The translations under genes and the position numbers were made by a program. Of a DNA stretch of 44,002 nt, positions 42,558 to 44,002 are shown piece by piece (position 1 is the stretch's first letter; each line of letters begins with the position of its first letter). Location: NCBI GenBank assembly GCA_018853935.1, contig JAAOMR010000039.1, forward strand, positions 1 to 44,002. Direction: 5' to 3'. The notes beneath the pieces are model-generated. The model was not told the origin of the DNA, made no database searches, and was given only the letters and a program-made list of their open reading frames with translations. Origin of the DNA: Acidithiobacillus ferrivorans. GTDB taxonomy: Bacteria > Pseudomonadota > Gammaproteobacteria > Acidithiobacillales > Acidithiobacillaceae.

Positions 42558-43958
42558 ATGAATACTCAGCCTTTCGTCCTGATTCTGCTCAGCGCAGCGC
42601 AGCGTCTTCGCCTCAATGATGGCACAGAAGTAACTACCGGCTTCTGGGCGGAAGAGTTGGTAGTACCCTGGCAGATACTGCGCAAAGCAGGATGGCGACT
42701 CCAGGTAGTCACACCCGGCGGTGTACCGCCGCTGATCGATCCCGAGAGTCTTGACCCGTCCACACTCGGTGGAGACCACAGCAGAGCCGCCTACTTATGC
42801 AATGCCGTCAGGCAAATAACGGGCTTACGTACACCCCTTGATTTAGATGCGCTGACGGGCAAAGATCTGGACACCTTAATCGGTGTTTTCATTCCCGGCG
42901 GCAACGGGCCACTCATGGATCTCTGTCAGGCACCCGGCGTGGACCGATTACTGCGCCATTGCGTGGCGGCAGCAAAGCCCATCGCCACCCTCTGCCACGG
43001 CACGGCGGCACTCCTGGCCACCTGTGGCGGAGCAGACCGTTCGCCATTCTGCGGGCAACGGGTGACCTGCTTCAGTGCAGCGGAGGAATCAGCAACACCG
43101 CTGGCCGGGCGCTGGCCTTATACGCTCGAAAACCGCCTGCGGCAGGAGGGCTTTCGGGTGAGCACCGGCGCTCCTTGGCAGAGTCATATCGCCACTGACA
43201 ACTTTATCCTTAGCGGTCAGAACCCGGCCTCTGCGGCGACACTCACCCACGTTTTTATAGAACGCCTTACCTCCACACCAACATATAAGGGGAACAATAT
43301 GAATGCTGATGCACTCAAAAAAATGGCTGCCGAGGCGGCCCTGCGCTACATCCAGCCTGGCATGGTCGTTGGGGTAGGTACCGGCTCCACCACCAACTTC
43401 TTCATCGCGGCGCTGGGCGCTGCCAAGATCCATGTGGACGGCTATGTGGCTTCCAGCATCGCCACCGAAAATCGCCTTAAGGCGCAAGGCCTCAACGTGC
43501 TCGATCTCAATGCTACTGGCGATATCCCGGTCTACGTCGATGGCGCTGATGAGGCCGACCCGCACTTTCGCCTCATCAAGGGCGGTGGCGGTGCCCTTAC
43601 CCGTGAAAAGATTGTCGCCAGTGCTGCCCGCCTCTTCATCTGCATCGCAGACGTCAGCAAGGACAAGCCTATGCTCGGCAAATTTCCCCTGCCCGTAGAA
43701 GTAATTCCGTTTGCCCGCAGCTTTGTCGCCCGGCAACTGGTGAAGCTCGGTGGCAGCCCCACCCTGCGCAATGGCGTCACGACGGATAATGGCAATGTCA
43801 TCCTCGACGTCACCGGACTCGATCTCTCTGATCCGTTGCGGATGGAAGAAAGCATCAATGCGATTCCGGGCGTGCTGGACAACGGCATATTTGCCCATCG
43901 GCGGGCGGATGTGATGCTGTTTGGCAGTGCAGACGGAGTCATCGAACGCAAGGCGTAA
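42558..43958 (+). CDS. rpiA: Fusion of a DJ-1/PfpI-family domain with RpiA, ribose-5-phosphate isomerase A
   Basis: The 466-codon frame has no stop between two complete domains. Residues 1-240 form a DJ-1/PfpI class-1-glutaminase-like domain ([30 protein letters not shown], nucleophile Cys in [21 protein letters not shown]), a fold shared by glyoxalase III-type and chaperone-like proteins. Residues 248-466 are full-length RpiA (E. coli 219 residues), which interconverts ribose-5- and ribulose-5-phosphate, with [32 protein letters not shown] and [17 protein letters not shown] lies 7 bp before an in-frame ATG at 43299, so RpiA may also be made alone. The Calvin cycle of autotrophs needs this enzyme. 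Confidence 0.88.
   Translation: MNTQPFVLILLSAAQRLRLNDGTEVTTGFWAEELVVPWQILRKAGWRLQVVTPGGVPPLIDPESLDPSTLGGDHSRAAYLCNAVRQITGLRTPLDLDALTGKDLDTLIGVFIPGGNGPLMDLCQAPGVDRLLRHCVAAAKPIATLCHGTAALLATCGGADRSPFCGQRVTCFSAAEESATPLAGRWPYTLENRLRQEGFRVSTGAPWQSHIATDNFILSGQNPASAATLTHVFIERLTSTPTYKGNNMNADALKKMAAEAALRYIQPGMVVGVGTGSTTNFFIAALGAAKIHVDGYVASSIATENRLKAQGLNVLDLNATGDIPVYVDGADEADPHFRLIKGGGGALTREKIVASAARLFICIADVSKDKPMLGKFPLPVEVIPFARSFVARQLVKLGGSPTLRNGVTTDNGNVILDVTGLDLSDPLRMEESINAIPGVLDNGIFAHRRADVMLFGSADGVIERKA
43299..43958 (+). CDS. rpiA: RpiA as a separate product from an internal start
   Basis: From the ATG at 43299 the frame gives a normal 219-residue RpiA ([21 protein letters not shown]...). AAGGGG at 43287-43292 is a good ribosome-binding site with 6-7 bp spacing. 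This supports a second, shorter product within the same frame as the upstream DJ-1/PfpI domain. It could instead be the only RpiA start if the longer frame is not translated through. Confidence 0.75.
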   Translation: MNADALKKMAAEAALRYIQPGMVVGVGTGSTTNFFIAALGAAKIHVDGYVASSIATENRLKAQGLNVLDLNATGDIPVYVDGADEADPHFRLIKGGGGALTREKIVASAARLFICIADVSKDKPMLGKFPLPVEVIPFARSFVARQLVKLGGSPTLRNGVTTDNGNVILDVTGLDLSDPLRMEESINAIPGVLDNGIFAHRRADVMLFGSADGVIERKA

Positions 43959-43985
43959 GTGGTAAGCAGAGACCAGGGGGTCAAT

Positions 43986-44002
43986 ATGGAAGGCGAAATA
44001 GA
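43986..44002 (+). CDS. Possible start of a further gene (3' truncated by window edge)
   Basis: An ATG at 43986 (MEGEI...) follows AGGGGG by 7 bp and lies 27 bp after the rpiA stop, so a cotranscribed gene may begin here. Only five codons are visible and the product cannot be named. Confidence 0.3.

Overview
The window is chromosomal DNA of a gammaproteobacterium-like chemolithotroph, most likely an Acidithiobacillus (A. ferrooxidans / A. ferrivorans group). This is inferred from the gene content (two cytochrome bo3 operons, E. coli-like core genes, abundant lipoproteins, a persulfide-dioxygenase-like protein next to an oxidase) and from moderately GC-rich coding DNA with AT-rich intergenic islands. 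No 16S or other phylogenetic marker search was possible.

Layout. 1-4.66 kb, plus strand: biosynthesis genes purH (5' end missing), purD, tsaC, hemF and pyrD, tightly spaced. 4.8-11.5 kb: a phosphorus-scavenging locus made of a TonB-dependent receptor, a Tat-exported phosphoesterase and its own exbB-exbD-tonB, with a small acetyltransferase between. The receptor promoter and the exbB promoter each carry tandem 11-bp-spaced PhoB half-sites followed, exactly 10 bp later, by a -10 element. 11.6-15.1 kb, minus strand: two lipoproteins, tRNA-Leu(CAA) with its terminator, and an OmpR/EnvZ-type two-component pair. 15.3-21.4 kb, plus strand: orn, a three-gene oxidoreductase operon (flavin monooxygenase, SDR, AurF-type diiron oxygenase), a small hypothetical gene, pgm, a YtxH protein and tRNA-Pro(TGG). 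21.5-24.2 kb is an accessory scar: an IS3-family transposase remnant, a beta-barrel protein, a DsbG-like thiol-disulfide protein and decayed genes. 24.2-29.2 kb, minus strand: bo3 operon 1 (an ETHE1-like protein without most of its metal ligands, then cyoA-B-C-D). 29.4-36.1 kb: a lipoprotein, then carA-carB-greA-uppP. 36.1-42.0 kb, minus strand: bo3 operon 2 (small membrane protein, cyoA-B-C-D, a gene remnant, cyoE, a truncated MFS gene and a terminator). A 500-bp AT-rich stretch follows, then an in-frame fusion of a DJ-1/PfpI domain with ribose-5-phosphate isomerase A.

How the genes work together. The Pho-type promoters suggest that phosphate starvation co-induces a secreted phosphoesterase and an energised outer-membrane uptake system. 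The two cyo operons are paralogous quinol oxidases that share one intact heme O synthase gene in this window. Both are followed by related remnants of the same small membrane-protein gene, which suggests duplication of a longer ancestral block followed by decay.

Most interesting: the paired PhoB promoters of the TonB/phosphoesterase locus, the probable pseudoenzyme heading cyo operon 1, the parallel decayed gene behind both cyoD copies, the PfpI-RpiA fusion, the terminator-like hairpin at the very 5' end of the predicted carAB transcript, and the flavin/SDR/AurF operon.
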